Notes: generated by a model not told the origin, from the letters alone. Shown: positions 1 through 9,921, counted from the first letter of the stretch. The stretch is DNA of 64,000 nucleotides from Chlamydia sp. 17-3921 (GCF_902705545.1 NZ_CACSHH010000003.1:62001-126000); one strand, 5' to 3'. Program-made: numbers and translations.

Positions 1-1
1 A

Positions 2-3000
2 AACCTCTCAACATTTTTATATACTCCTCCCTTAGAGTTCCCTTCATCAGAAATAGACTTATCTCCCAAGCTAGTAAATATAGACGCCGTAGGGAAACGA
101 GACCATCTTCTTTACACTATTCAAACACAGAAGGATCCTATATTTTGTGTTACCACACTAAAAGCTCTTCTTGAAAAAACACTCTCACCCAAAGAAACAA
201 CAGAACATCATTTGGAATTTCGTGTTGGAGATGTTTTGGATCCAGAGACAGCTATAGAACTATGTAAAGACTTGGGATACACTCATGTAACTTTAGCAAG
301 AGAAAAAGGAGAATTTGCTTATCGAGGAGGAATTATCGATATTTTTCCTTTATCAGCGATAGAGCCCTTCCGTATAGAATTTTGGGGAGAAAAGATTATT
401 TCCCTACGTTCTTATAATCCTTCTGATCAGTTATCTACAGGAAAAACTACAAAAATTTCAATTTCTCCAGCAAATAAAGATACACGAACAGAGAAACTTT
501 CTCACACGCTGCTTGATTATTTTAAAGAGCCTCCCCTATGCATTTTTGATGATCTTGAAGTATTAGAAAACGATTTTGCCGAAATTTCAGGAACATTAGC
601 ATCTTTTCCCGAAAGATTTCTATCCATAGGAGATTTATTCAAACGAGTTTCCGAAACTCAAAAAATTTATTTTGCAGAAAAATACTTTCCCAATGTGCAG
701 ACAAAGCAAAATAACTTTGTTGAAGTTCACGCTTTCAATCGACAAATTGAAGCTCGAAGACTCCCTCTTTCTCTGATCTATCCCGATATGATCTTAGAAG
801 ACAGTAAAAATCCTTTACAAAATTTTCTTCAACGTCTTCAAGAATGTTTTTCGAGGAAAGATACTTCTCTAAAATTGGTAATCTATAGCTCAAAAACAAA
901 ATCGCTAACAGAAGCTCGAGCTTTGATTCAACAACTAAATAATACTGAGACTGTAATCTATGAAAAAATAGGAAATTTTTATTCTAGCTTTGCTTTAGTT
1001 AGTGAAGGACTTGCCATTATTTCCTTATCAGAGTTCTCTTCAACAAAAATATTACGACGTCAAAAACAGAGAAATTATTTTTCTATAACAACAGAAGAAG
1101 TGTATGTTCCTACACCTGGAGAAACTGTAGTTCATCTACATAACGGCATTGGGAAATTTATAGGTGTAGAAAAAAAACCCAATCATCTCAATATTGAAAC
1201 AGATTATTTAGTCATAGAATATGCCGATCACGCGAGGTTATATGTTCCCTCAGATCAAGCCTATCTCATCTCTCGTTATGTTGGAGCTTCTGATAAAGCC
1301 CCCGATTTTCACAATCTTAATGGGTCCAAATGGAAACGTTCCCGAGAACTTACAGAAAAATCCTTAATAGCTTACGCAGAAAAACTCCTTCAAATTGAAG
1401 CACAACGCAATACAGTGTCTGCTTTTGTTCATCCTCCACACGGAGATGCTGTGATGAAATTTGCCTCAACATTTCCTTATGAAGAAACTCCTGATCAATT
1501 AAAAGCTATCAATCAAATTTATGAAGACATGATGTCTGATAAGCTTATGGATAGACTTATCTGTGGAGATGCAGGATTTGGAAAAACAGAAGTTATAATG
1601 CGAGCTGCAGTAAAGGCTGTCTGTGATGGTCATCGTCAAGTCATTGTTATGGTTCCGACAACGATTCTTGCGAATCAACACTATGAAACTTTTAAACACA
1701 GAATGACAGGATTGCCTATAAACATAGCTGTTCTGTCTCGTTTTTCGCAGACTAAAGAACAAAAAATCATATTTCAAGATATTTCCACAGGAAAAATTGA
1801 TATTCTTATAGGAACCCATAAACTCATTAATAAAAGTCTTGAATTTCATAACCCAGGATTACTAATTATCGATGAAGAGCAACGTTTTGGAGTAAAAATA
1901 AAAGATAGTTTAAAAGAGCGTTATCCAAATATTGATTGTTTAACAGTATCTGCCACTCCAATTCCCAGAACATTATACATGTCTTTAACAGGAGCTAGGG
2001 ATCTTTCTGTTATCACGATGCCTCCTTTGGATCGGCTTCCTGTGAGTACATTTCTTATGGAACATAATGATGAGACTCTTTCGGCAGCTCTTCGTCATGA
2101 GCTTCTTCGAGGAGGACAAGCCTATGTTATCCATAATCGAATTGAAAGCCTTTTTCGATTAGCAGAAAATATTCGAAATCTTATTCCTGAAGCTCGTATA
2201 GGAGTTGCTCACGGACAAATGACTTCAGACGAATTGGCCTCTATTTTTCATAAATTCAAAACACAACAGACAAACATACTCATTGCTACAGCAATTATAG
2301 AAAACGGTATAGATATCCCTAATGCAAACACTATCTTAATAGATCATGCAGACAAATTCGGTATGGCAGACTTGTATCAAATGAAAGGCAGAGTAGGACG
2401 TTGGAATAAAAAAGCTTACTGTTATTTTTTAGTTCCCTATTTGGATAGATTGTCAGGACCAGCAGCGAAGCGTTTAGCAGCACTAAATAAACAAGAATAT
2501 GGTGGAGGCATGAAAATAGCTCTTCATGATTTAGAAATTCGTGGAGCTGGGAATATTTTAGGAACAGATCAGTCTGGGCATATAAGCGCTATAGGATTTA
2601 ATTTATATTGTAAGCTTCTTAAAAAAACGATAGCGGCTTTAAAAAATCCTTCTAGTCCTCTATTGTTTCATGACACAGTAAAAATAGAATTTCCTTATAA
2701 TTCTAGAATTCCAGAGTCTTATATAGAGTCAGCCTCTTTGCGAATAGAGTTCTATCAGAAAATAGGCAATACAGAAAGCAAGGAAGCTTTAGAAGCCATA
2801 GAACAAGAACTTCTAGATCGCTTCGGCCCTCTGCCTCTAGAAATCAAGTGGCTTCTTGCTCTTGCCCAAATACGTCTTTTTTCTTTACAACATAATATTG
2901 TGAGTATCAAAGGAACAGAAAATTCTTTACTCATTCAACAAAGCCACAGTAAAACAGAACAAATTAAAAAGACTTTACCTTACTCTCTATCCCCGACTCC

Positions 3001-3064
3001 AGAGCTGTTAGTAAAAGAAGTTTTCGAGTCGATAGAAAAAGCCTTTCCTCTAAAAAATTTTTGA
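2..3064 (+). CDS. mfd: Transcription-repair coupling factor Mfd (5' end outside window)
   Basis: Mfd is a DNA translocase that removes RNA polymerase stalled at lesions and recruits the UvrABC excision system. The frame is open to the first base of the window, so the start lies upstream. About 1020 residues are visible, against roughly 1085 for chlamydial Mfd; the first in-window start-like codon (TTG at 212) is internal. Seen in order are a UvrB-like N-terminal module, an RNA-polymerase interaction (CarD-like) domain (bases about 1105-1290), the helicase core with Walker A CGDAGFGKTE (about 1561-1590) and the box IDEEQRFG (about 1867), the RecG-like motif GRVGR (about 2389) and a C-terminal TRCF domain. 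The stop overlaps the hemE region, so the two are probably co-transcribed. Confidence 0.96.
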   Translation, partial: NLSTFLYTPPLEFPSSEIDLSPKLVNIDAVGKRDHLLYTIQTQKDPIFCVTTLKALLEKTLSPKETTEHHLEFRVGDVLDPETAIELCKDLGYTHVTLAREKGEFAYRGGIIDIFPLSAIEPFRIEFWGEKIISLRSYNPSDQLSTGKTTKISISPANKDTRTEKLSHTLLDYFKEPPLCIFDDLEVLENDFAEISGTLASFPERFLSIGDLFKRVSETQKIYFAEKYFPNVQTKQNNFVEVHAFNRQIEARRLPLSLIYPDMILEDSKNPLQNFLQRLQECFSRKDTSLKLVIYSSKTKSLTEARALIQQLNNTETVIYEKIGNFYSSFALVSEGLAIISLSEFSSTKILRRQKQRNYFSITTEEVYVPTPGETVVHLHNGIGKFIGVEKKPNHLNIETDYLVIEYADHARLYVPSDQAYLISRYVGASDKAPDFHNLNGSKWKRSRELTEKSLIAYAEKLLQIEAQRNTVSAFVHPPHGDAVMKFASTFPYEETPDQLKAINQIYEDMMSDKLMDRLICGDAGFGKTEVIMRAAVKAVCDGHRQVIVMVPTTILANQHYETFKHRMTGLPINIAVLSRFSQTKEQKIIFQDISTGKIDILIGTHKLINKSLEFHNPGLLIIDEEQRFGVKIKDSLKERYPNIDCLTVSATPIPRTLYMSLTGARDLSVITMPPLDRLPVSTFLMEHNDETLSAALRHELLRGGQAYVIHNRIESLFRLAENIRNLIPEARIGVAHGQMTSDELASIFHKFKTQQTNILIATAIIENGIDIPNANTILIDHADKFGMADLYQMKGRVGRWNKKAYCYFLVPYLDRLSGPAAKRLAALNKQEYGGGMKIALHDLEIRGAGNILGTDQSGHISAIGFNLYCKLLKKTIAALKNPSSPLLFHDTVKIEFPYNSRIPESYIESASLRIEFYQKIGNTESKEALEAIEQELLDRFGPLPLEIKWLLALAQIRLFSLQHNIVSIKGTENSLLIQQSHSKTEQIKKTLPYSLSPTPELLVKEVFESIEKAFPLKNF

Positions 3065-3075
3065 TAAAGAGATTT

Positions 3076-4068
3076 ATGTCATTTTTTGATGTTTTACAAC
3101 CATCTGCTTCAAAACATCCTCCGGTATGGTTTCTACGCCAAGTCGGAAGATACATGCCCCAATATCATGAACTTAAAGGTTCTCAATCTCTAAAAACTTT
3201 TTTCCATAATTCTGATGCCATTACAGAAGCTACACTTTTAGGACCAGAATTGCTACATGTTGATGCTGCAATTCTATTTGCTGACATCCTTTCAATCTTG
3301 GATGGCTTTTCTATTTCCTATGATTTTGCCCCAGGGCCTCAAATTGATTTTTCCCCAAGGGATCTCTTAACCTTTACGCAGGATCCAAAGGAAACCTTTA
3401 GCTATCTTCTTAACGCTATTTCGAAAATCTCATCAAAACTCTCTGTTCCCCTAATTGCTTTTGCTGCATCTCCATTCACTTTAGCAAGCTATCTTCTAGA
3501 TGGAGGAGCATCCAAAGATTCGTCAAAAACGATGGCATTTCTTTATCGTTATCCAAAACAATTTCAGAAAATTCTAACAACAATTACTAACAGCACAGCT
3601 ACCTATCTGGAAATTCAAATTCAAGCAGGAGCTTCTGCTGTTCAACTTTTTGATTCTGCAAGCCTTCGTCTACCTTCTTCTCTGTTTTCGCGCTACATTA
3701 TAGAGCCAAATAAGGCTCTTATTGCTAAACTCAAATCCCATAACATTCCCGTTAGCCTATTTTGCCGCTGTTTTGAAGAAAACTTTATCAAGCTTTACGA
3801 GACCAATGCAGACACCCTCCACCCAGATTATCATGTGAACCTTTCTCAGATATACACAAGATCCTCTCATAGGCCTTCTCTTCAAGGGAATTTTGACCCA
3901 GCCTTTTTTCTTTTACCTATAGAAAAACTTCTGAAACATTTGGACATATTCCTAGATTCCACAAAAATCTTTTCGAAGTACGTCTTCAATTCTGGCCATG
4001 GAATTCTTCCAGGGACTCCTTTAGAAAATATTCAAGCTGTCGTTGCCCATGTTCAACATCGATTTTAA
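3076..4068 (+). CDS. hemE: Uroporphyrinogen decarboxylase HemE
   Basis: HemE decarboxylates the four acetate side chains of uroporphyrinogen III to give coproporphyrinogen III in cytosolic haem synthesis. The N-terminal signature PVWFLRQVGRYMPQY is clear, as are FADILS and the C-terminal FNSGHGILPGTP, where the family has NLGHG. I chose ATG 3076 (330 residues), preceded by AAAGAG at 3067-3072. A TTG at 3061 would add five residues and overlap the mfd stop, but it has no ribosome binding site. It is the first of three consecutive haem genes. The next gene starts inside its 3' end, which implies translational coupling. Confidence 0.95.
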   Translation: MSFFDVLQPSASKHPPVWFLRQVGRYMPQYHELKGSQSLKTFFHNSDAITEATLLGPELLHVDAAILFADILSILDGFSISYDFAPGPQIDFSPRDLLTFTQDPKETFSYLLNAISKISSKLSVPLIAFAASPFTLASYLLDGGASKDSSKTMAFLYRYPKQFQKILTTITNSTATYLEIQIQAGASAVQLFDSASLRLPSSLFSRYIIEPNKALIAKLKSHNIPVSLFCRCFEENFIKLYETNADTLHPDYHVNLSQIYTRSSHRPSLQGNFDPAFFLLPIEKLLKHLDIFLDSTKIFSKYVFNSGHGILPGTPLENIQAVVAHVQHRF

Positions 4069-5425
4069 ATTCCTAGAAGGACTTCATCAACCGGCACCAA
4101 GATATACAAGTTATCCTACAGCTTTAGAATGGGAAAATTCTGATGACTCTCCGACAAAGCTCGCTTTTGAAAGGATTAAAAAAAATCCTAAACCTCTTTC
4201 ATTGTATTTTCATATTCCTTTTTGCCAGTCGATGTGTCTTTATTGTGGCTGTACTGTAGTTTTGAATCGTAGAGAAGATGTTGTTGAAGCTTACATCAAT
4301 ACATTGATAAGAGAAATAGAGCTAATCTCTCATTATCTAGGGGGAAAACACATAGTCTCTCATATTCATTTCGGAGGAGGAACCCCTAGTCGTCTTTCAA
4401 AAGCAATGTTTGAGAAACTTTTTAAAAAAATTCATGAGTTTTTTGATCTCTCCTATGCCGAAGAGATTGCTATAGAAATGGATCCTCGTTCCTTAAGGAA
4501 AGATATAGATAAAGCTGAATTTTTTCAGAAAATAGGATTTAATCGTATCAGTCTCGGAGTTCAAGATACTCAAATAGAAGTACAAAAGGCTGTAAAAAGA
4601 TATCAATCCCATGAAGAATCCAAGCAAGCATATGAAAAATTTAGAGATTTAGGATTCAAAAGTATTAATATCGATCTCATTTATGGATTACCTAAACAAA
4701 CTCGACACTCTTTTGCTCAAACGATTCAAGATATCTTAGTTATGCGTCCAGACAGATTGGCTCTATTTTCTTATGCTTCTGTACCTTGGATCAAACCTCA
4801 CCAAAAAGCCATGAAAGCTTCTGATATGCCCTCGATGGAAGAGAAATTTATCATATATTCTCAATCTAGGCATAGCCTAATCAAAGCTGGGTATCAAGCC
4901 ATTGGTATGGATCATTTCTCTCTTCCCAATGATCCTCTAACTTTAGCTTTTAAAAACAAATCCCTTATTCGGAATTTTCAGGGGTATTCTTTACCTCCAG
5001 AAGAGGATCTTATTGGCATTGGGATGTCTTCAACTAGTTTCATCCGAGGAATTTATTTACAAAATACAAAAAATTTAGATGAATATCATAATAAAATTCT
5101 TTCAGGATCCTTAGCGACAGAAAAAAGTAAAATTCTTTCTGAAGATGATATCATTCGAAAATGGGTGATTCACAAACTTATGTGTTCTTTTATGGTTGAG
5201 AAAGAAGACTTTTTTAATCATTTTGGTTACGATTTCGATCATTATTTTTTAGAAAGCCAAGGAAGACTTCAAAGTATGGAAGGTACTGGCCTCATTCATA
5301 ATGGTTCTTCCTTACTCACTGTGACCCCCCTAGGAGAACTATTTGTAAGAGTCATTGCCACAGCCTTTGATCATTATTTTCTTAAAAAAGTATCTTCAAC
5401 GCCACGATTCTCTGCTTCAATATGA
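4049..5425 (+). CDS. hemN: Oxygen-independent coproporphyrinogen III oxidase (radical SAM) HemN
   Basis: A radical-SAM enzyme that oxidatively decarboxylates coproporphyrinogen III to protoporphyrinogen IX. The [4Fe-4S] motif CX3CX2C is visible as CQSMCLYC within PFCQSMCLYCGC, followed by HFGGGTPSRLS and EMDPRSL as in genuine HemN. About 458 residues is the normal length. ATG 4049 overlaps hemE by 20 bases; a TTG six bases earlier is possible but less likely. The stop overlaps the hemG start in an ATGA arrangement, so hemE-hemN-hemG is an operon. The full HemN-type N-terminus and the haem-gene context argue against a HemW homologue. Confidence 0.93.
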   Translation: MFNIDFKFLEGLHQPAPRYTSYPTALEWENSDDSPTKLAFERIKKNPKPLSLYFHIPFCQSMCLYCGCTVVLNRREDVVEAYINTLIREIELISHYLGGKHIVSHIHFGGGTPSRLSKAMFEKLFKKIHEFFDLSYAEEIAIEMDPRSLRKDIDKAEFFQKIGFNRISLGVQDTQIEVQKAVKRYQSHEESKQAYEKFRDLGFKSINIDLIYGLPKQTRHSFAQTIQDILVMRPDRLALFSYASVPWIKPHQKAMKASDMPSMEEKFIIYSQSRHSLIKAGYQAIGMDHFSLPNDPLTLAFKNKSLIRNFQGYSLPPEEDLIGIGMSSTSFIRGIYLQNTKNLDEYHNKILSGSLATEKSKILSEDDIIRKWVIHKLMCSFMVEKEDFFNHFGYDFDHYFLESQGRLQSMEGTGLIHNGSSLLTVTPLGELFVRVIATAFDHYFLKKVSSTPRFSASI

Positions 5426-6696
5426 ATAAAGTTATCATTATAGGATCTGGCATATCTGGCCTAGCTTCTGCTTGGTGGTTACATAAAAAATTTCCTAATG
5501 CTCAACTTATAATTCTTGATAAAGCAACCTCTCCTGGAGGTCTTCTTTTTACGATACAAAAACAGGGATTTTCATTTGATTTGGGTCCAAAAGGTTTTCT
5601 TACACAAGGTGAGGGTGAGTTTACTTTAAAGTTAATAAAAGAATTGGGACTCAATGATGCTCTTATTTTTAATAATAAGGCTGCAAAAAAACGCTATATT
5701 CACTACAAAGGAAAAACACGAAAAATATCTTTTTTATCTTTAATACAAGAAGGCTTACTCACATCATTAATTAAAGATCTGTTTGCTCCCTGTTATCCAC
5801 ATGACAGCTCCATAGAAGCTTTCTTTGAAAGGCACAGTACAAGAAATCTAACGAAATACATACTCAATCCTGTTGTAACTGCAATACGAGCAGGACGCAG
5901 CTCTAATCTTTCCACATATATGGCTTTCCCCTCTTTAGCAAAACGCGAAGCTGAAACTGGATCACTACTACGAAGCTATTTGAAAGAACTATTTTCATGT
6001 CAGAAGAGGACAAAAAAAGAACATACTCTAGCAACGTTACAACCTTCCTTAAAGGTTCTTATTGATACATTAAAAGCAAAAATTCCTGCGGAATGGAAAT
6101 TTTCTTCTCCTGTGATTAAAATAATAAGTTCTTCAGAAAATGTTCAGATAATGACTCCTTCAGAAACACTTTCCGCTGATCTTGCAATTTATACAGGTCC
6201 TCTCAACCTCTTATCCTCATTAACGAATATCTCTAACTTAAAAATCCTTGAAGAAAGAACTTTATCCTGGCATTTTTCTAGCACAGCTTTAGGCTGGCAT
6301 TCTTCAAAATTTTCTCTTCCTAAAGGTTACGGAATGCTGTTTGCTGAAGAACCTCCTCTCCTAGGAATCGTTTGGAATTCTCAAATTTTTCCCCAACAAG
6401 CTTTAGGAAAAACCTCTTTATCTCTACTTCTTGAGGGATTTTGGCACGAAGCCGAAGCTTATGCTTGCTCTATAGCAGCTATCTCCAAATACCTAGGGAT
6501 TTCCCAAAAACCTGATGCGTTTTCTTTATTTTCTCCTCGAGATGGGGTCCCTCAACACAGTGTAGGTTTTTTAGAAGCTAGACAGCGCATTTTACCTTCT
6601 TTGCCAAAAACACTAAAATTTGTAGGGCAAAATATTGCTGGGCCAGGATTAAACCGCTGTATAGCTTCAGCATACAATACTATTGCAACACTTTAG
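5422..6696 (+). CDS. hemG: Protoporphyrinogen oxidase (FAD, HemY-type)
   Basis: This enzyme oxidises protoporphyrinogen IX to protoporphyrin IX. The N-terminus has the FAD-binding dinucleotide fold VIIIGSGISGLASAWW, then DKATSPGGL, and the C-terminus has the FAD-contacting FVGQNIAGPGLNRCI. At 424 residues it fits the oxygen-dependent PPO (HemY) family, although chlamydial genomes label it hemG. It overlaps hemN by four bases (ATGA). Its 3' end runs 17 bases into the 3' end of the convergent gene on the other strand, leaving no room for a separate terminator. Confidence 0.92.
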   Translation: MNKVIIIGSGISGLASAWWLHKKFPNAQLIILDKATSPGGLLFTIQKQGFSFDLGPKGFLTQGEGEFTLKLIKELGLNDALIFNNKAAKKRYIHYKGKTRKISFLSLIQEGLLTSLIKDLFAPCYPHDSSIEAFFERHSTRNLTKYILNPVVTAIRAGRSSNLSTYMAFPSLAKREAETGSLLRSYLKELFSCQKRTKKEHTLATLQPSLKVLIDTLKAKIPAEWKFSSPVIKIISSSENVQIMTPSETLSADLAIYTGPLNLLSSLTNISNLKILEERTLSWHFSSTALGWHSSKFSLPKGYGMLFAEEPPLLGIVWNSQIFPQQALGKTSLSLLLEGFWHEAEAYACSIAAISKYLGISQKPDAFSLFSPRDGVPQHSVGFLEARQRILPSLPKTLKFVGQNIAGPGLNRCIASAYNTIATL

Positions 6697-9172
6697 TATG
6701 TGATACAGGGCAAAGAGCTGTGATTATAGCCGTTGCATCCTCTTGAGATTCCTTTAAAGACCGCGAAAATAATAAAGTATTCTCAATGTGTTGAAGTAAA
6801 TGATGAGCTAACCGACTTTTTTCATTGAGCAACATATAACCACAAGCTAAACCTTTTAACCAACGTCGTTCTATAAATTGTCGACAAGGATCCTCTCCTA
6901 AAAGAAGAAGGCGAGGATGGTTTTTTACATACCAGTCTTCTTTAACCTCTTCCAAAGTTTCTACAGATCGAACGATGTCTCCTAAAAAAAAATAAGTATC
7001 AGCAAGGTCTAACTTCAAACCATAATAAATATAGGTCCACGCTTTAGTCTGCTCTCCAAATAAGGATATTTCTGAAAACTCTGCCAAAGCTTTAACAAAC
7101 CATGCAGCTTTTAAAAATAAAGAAGTTTCTCCTTTCCCCAAGAGATAATAAACCAAAGTCAATAATGAAGATTTTGGAAATAACTCTGGGAAAGAAGATA
7201 AATGAGTCAAAGCATCTTCCTTTCCATCCAAATAATCTTGAAGATCATATGCCAATAAGTATAGGCGATCTCCCAAAGATCGCAAAGTCAGACCATAACA
7301 ATATAACGTATTTTGCTTTTGAGTTTTCTTTAATCTTGTTAAAGCCCAGACAAGACGTATAGCAGACTGTATAGATGAAAATTCTTTAGAAAAAAAAGAA
7401 GGCAAAGCTGACACAGCATCTTGATCTTCTTCATACAAAGCTCGATAACAAAGAGCTGCTATGTACTCCTCTTGTCGAGGAATAATTCCTGAAGGCTTAT
7501 TTGGGAAGCTAAAAGCTATAGAGTCCTTCTTATCTAACTTTTGCTTCCAAAACTCTAAAATACTCAACTCAGAAGATTCTTGGAAAATATTTTGTATTCT
7601 TGTGAAATAATCTTTTTCAGTGGAATCTATATAATTATAAGTGAGCTCTAAAACAGGATTGTTTGAAACAATATTTTTGTGTTTTATCATACTATAAATG
7701 CAACGACTATAGACATCAGAAAGCAAAGAAGACAACTCTGTCGTTGAGTCTTTATAAAAAAGTGATTTAGAGTTTTCTTGTGAGTCTAGTACTAGAGCAA
7801 ATAAAGATTCTAATAATTGAAGATTATGAAAAGAAAACTCTACTTGTTTCAATAGCTCTTCGCATGCGTTTTTCTTATTTTGAACAGTAAAAGCAAGAAA
7901 AAGGCCTATACCTGCATCCTCTCGACTCCAACCTTTATAAGATCGCAAGAAAAACTCTTCAGAGAGTTCATATTTTTTTTGAGAAAAAGCTATACATCCT
8001 AAATATTCATAAACTTTTGCTAGAGTAACTCCGAAACGAGCTGCAGGCTCTATAATCTGTGAAAAAATATCAAATGCTCTGGTGTATTCACCATGAGCAT
8101 AAGAATAGGCACCTAAGAAATACATATATTCAGGGAAATACGAGTGATCTGAAGTGAAAACAGGCTCTCCGGCAATTAGCAAACGTTCTATAGAAGAAAA
8201 ATTCTTATCCTGCAGATAAATTTCAAGTAAGGAGAAATATCCATAATACAACAAAGAGGACTGTAAATATTTCCCCCTATCAATAAGAACTTCCAACTCT
8301 TGAATAGTTTCTTTACGGTCTGTAGAAAGGCGACATAAGGCATGTGATAGAAGAACAGCATCTACCTCTTGAGATCGAGAAACTTCTCCTTTAGCAATAC
8401 GACGAACTAATTTTTCAATAGCATCGGCATAAGCAATCTCTGCCAAGTAGTAAGAAGATAGTAAAGATTCACATAATTCAGAAATTTCTGTTTCTAAAAT
8501 TTGTAAAGCCAATAATTTTTTTTGCAAAAAACATTTTTCTACATCTAAAACTTCGAAATGAGGGCTACATTCTCCTTTTTCTATAGCTTGTAGTAAGACC
8601 AAGATTTGATCGTGTGCTTCTTTATAAAGACCCTGTTCTTTTGCCAACAATATGCTTTGTTTACGATCCTCGTAATTACTATAGAGAGTTAGTTTATAAA
8701 GCTCTCTAAGAAGACGATTTTGCAAAGAATCTTCACAATTTAAGGAAGAAAACTGTTCAACAAGATTTCTTAAGGGGACTCCGTTAGGATTTAAGCGATA
8801 CCAAAGAATTCGAAAATCATTTTTTACTACGTTAGGTAAGGGTAAAGTTAATAATTGACGAAGAATATTCTCTCCTTGTTGGCATTTCTTTTCTCTGATA
8901 CATTTCTGTACATACAGCCTTACCAAAGCACCAATAGTTTCCCAATCTCTAACAGTAAGAGCAATTCTATTTTTTAAAATATGATCTATAAATTCTTCAA
9001 ATAAGGCATCACAATCTTTATTAGATTTCAGAACAGAGTGAATATTGCCACAACAAATATCAAAAGGTTTATCTGAAAAATGAGGAGCCGCGCATACTGA
9101 TCCTTCGAAGACAAGAAATACACACAATATAGAAAAAAAACGTTCAAAGAGTTTCACTCTCTTTATAACCAT
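6680..9172 (-). CDS. Large exported protein of unknown function, helical-repeat (TPR-like), CT744 position
   Basis: An 830-residue protein I recognise only by position, between hemG and hctA, where C. trachomatis has CT744. The N-terminus looks like a signal peptide: a basic start, a hydrophobic stretch ILCVFLVF, and a likely cleavage after VCA near residue 29. The rest is rich in Leu, Glu, Lys and Tyr in a pattern of paired helices. One segment (YEYLGCIAFSQKKYELSEEF) matches the TPR spacing. No catalytic motif is evident. It may be a periplasmic or envelope scaffold. The start has no strong ribosome binding site, so a start a few codons downstream is possible. Confidence 0.8.
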   Translation of the reverse strand: MVIKRVKLFERFFSILCVFLVFEGSVCAAPHFSDKPFDICCGNIHSVLKSNKDCDALFEEFIDHILKNRIALTVRDWETIGALVRLYVQKCIREKKCQQGENILRQLLTLPLPNVVKNDFRILWYRLNPNGVPLRNLVEQFSSLNCEDSLQNRLLRELYKLTLYSNYEDRKQSILLAKEQGLYKEAHDQILVLLQAIEKGECSPHFEVLDVEKCFLQKKLLALQILETEISELCESLLSSYYLAEIAYADAIEKLVRRIAKGEVSRSQEVDAVLLSHALCRLSTDRKETIQELEVLIDRGKYLQSSLLYYGYFSLLEIYLQDKNFSSIERLLIAGEPVFTSDHSYFPEYMYFLGAYSYAHGEYTRAFDIFSQIIEPAARFGVTLAKVYEYLGCIAFSQKKYELSEEFFLRSYKGWSREDAGIGLFLAFTVQNKKNACEELLKQVEFSFHNLQLLESLFALVLDSQENSKSLFYKDSTTELSSLLSDVYSRCIYSMIKHKNIVSNNPVLELTYNYIDSTEKDYFTRIQNIFQESSELSILEFWKQKLDKKDSIAFSFPNKPSGIIPRQEEYIAALCYRALYEEDQDAVSALPSFFSKEFSSIQSAIRLVWALTRLKKTQKQNTLYCYGLTLRSLGDRLYLLAYDLQDYLDGKEDALTHLSSFPELFPKSSLLTLVYYLLGKGETSLFLKAAWFVKALAEFSEISLFGEQTKAWTYIYYGLKLDLADTYFFLGDIVRSVETLEEVKEDWYVKNHPRLLLLGEDPCRQFIERRWLKGLACGYMLLNEKSRLAHHLLQHIENTLLFSRSLKESQEDATAIITALCPVSHTKVLQ

Positions 9173-9541
9173 GTTCTACAACTTCTCACAATAAGAAACT
9201 CAATTTTTGCAATTTCATCAAGCACTTTAAAAACGATCATAGGACAACCTAATCTCATTAAAAATGAAATATTCTATTCTGAATACTTTTCAACGTATAA
9301 AATCACGTTAACAAACGATTTTTACTATAAAAAAAAGCTTTCAAGAAAAAAGAAACTTTTAAAGTTTTTTCATTCATTAACACATTGACTAACAAAGAAA
9401 TATAATAGAATTTTTTAAAATAAAAAATTTCTTAAATTTATTAGACTCTAAAAAAAAGGTTGCACGAATTTGAACAAACAAACTAATTAAAAAATAAAAC
9501 AAGTAAAAATAGTTTAAAACAGCAACTAGAGGACGCTTTTC
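9173..9541. other. AT-rich intergenic region upstream of hctA
   Basis: A 369-base gap with no plausible gene. It is very AT-rich with many short A and T runs, and must hold the promoters of the two divergently oriented genes: hctA rightward and the exported protein leftward. Apart from the candidate hctA promoter listed separately I see no conserved RNA or long repeat. Confidence 0.6.
9460..9489 (+). promoter_or_regulatory. Candidate hctA promoter
   Basis: TTGCAC at 9460-9465, an 18-base spacer and TAATTA at 9484-9489 form a plausible sigma66-type promoter about 50 bases before the hctA start. hctA is a late-cycle gene in characterised chlamydiae. The region is so AT-rich that chance matches are likely, so this is only a candidate. 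Confidence 0.3.
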
Positions 9542-9901
9542 ATGGCGCTAAAAGATACGGCAAAAAAAATGAGAGATTTGTTGGAAAGTATCCAACAAGA
9601 CTTAGATAAAGCTGAAAAAGGGAATAAAGCTGCGGCACAGAGAGTTCGCACAGATTCTATTAAATTAGAAAAAATTGCGAAACTTTATCGCAAAGAATCT
9701 ATTAAAGCAGAAAAATCTGGTTTAATGAAACGTAAGCCAGTTTCAAAACCTGCAAAAACTAAAAAAACTACACTTAAAAAAGTCGCAAAACCAGTTTCAA
9801 AACCTGTAAAAGCTAAAAAAGCTGCTCCTAAAAAAGTAGTAGCCAAAAGCCCAAAACCAAAAGTTAAGAAAGTCGCTAAATCCCGTTTTCTAAGAAAATA
9901 G
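9542..9901 (+). CDS. hctA: Histone H1-like nucleoid protein Hc1
   Basis: Hc1 condenses the chromosome when reticulate bodies turn into infectious elementary bodies. The 119-residue protein begins MALKDTAKKMRDLLESIQQD, the conserved N-terminal helical domain (about residues 1-60), and continues into a Lys/Ala/Pro-rich histone H1-like tail. The tail holds two consecutive 18-residue units (residues 65-82 and 83-100) that start KPVSKP and end in KKV. AGAGG at 9528-9532 gives a good ribosome binding site. In C. trachomatis translation is repressed by the small RNA IhtA; I do not see that RNA here. A hairpin terminator follows directly, so the gene is monocistronic. Confidence 0.97.
   Translation: MALKDTAKKMRDLLESIQQDLDKAEKGNKAAAQRVRTDSIKLEKIAKLYRKESIKAEKSGLMKRKPVSKPAKTKKTTLKKVAKPVSKPVKAKKAAPKKVVAKSPKPKVKKVAKSRFLRK
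9734..9841 (+). repeat. Two tandem 54-bp units in the hctA tail
   Basis: Two in-frame 54-base units at 9734-9787 and 9788-9841 encode the near-identical 18-residue Lys-rich blocks of the Hc1 tail. Both begin with codons for KPVSKP, and the second differs by a handful of substitutions. This fits the known length variation of Hc1 tails between chlamydial species. Confidence 0.8.
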
Positions 9902-9921
9902 TCTTTTGTTTTTAGTTATTT

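Noticed and set aside
212-220. TTG at 212 as the start of mfd
   Set aside because: The frame is open with Mfd-like sequence back to base 2, so the TTG is internal and the real start is outside the window.
7102-7362. 86-codon plus-strand frame inside the large exported protein gene
   Set aside because: It lies opposite a continuous 830-codon gene and has no ribosome binding site or family likeness.
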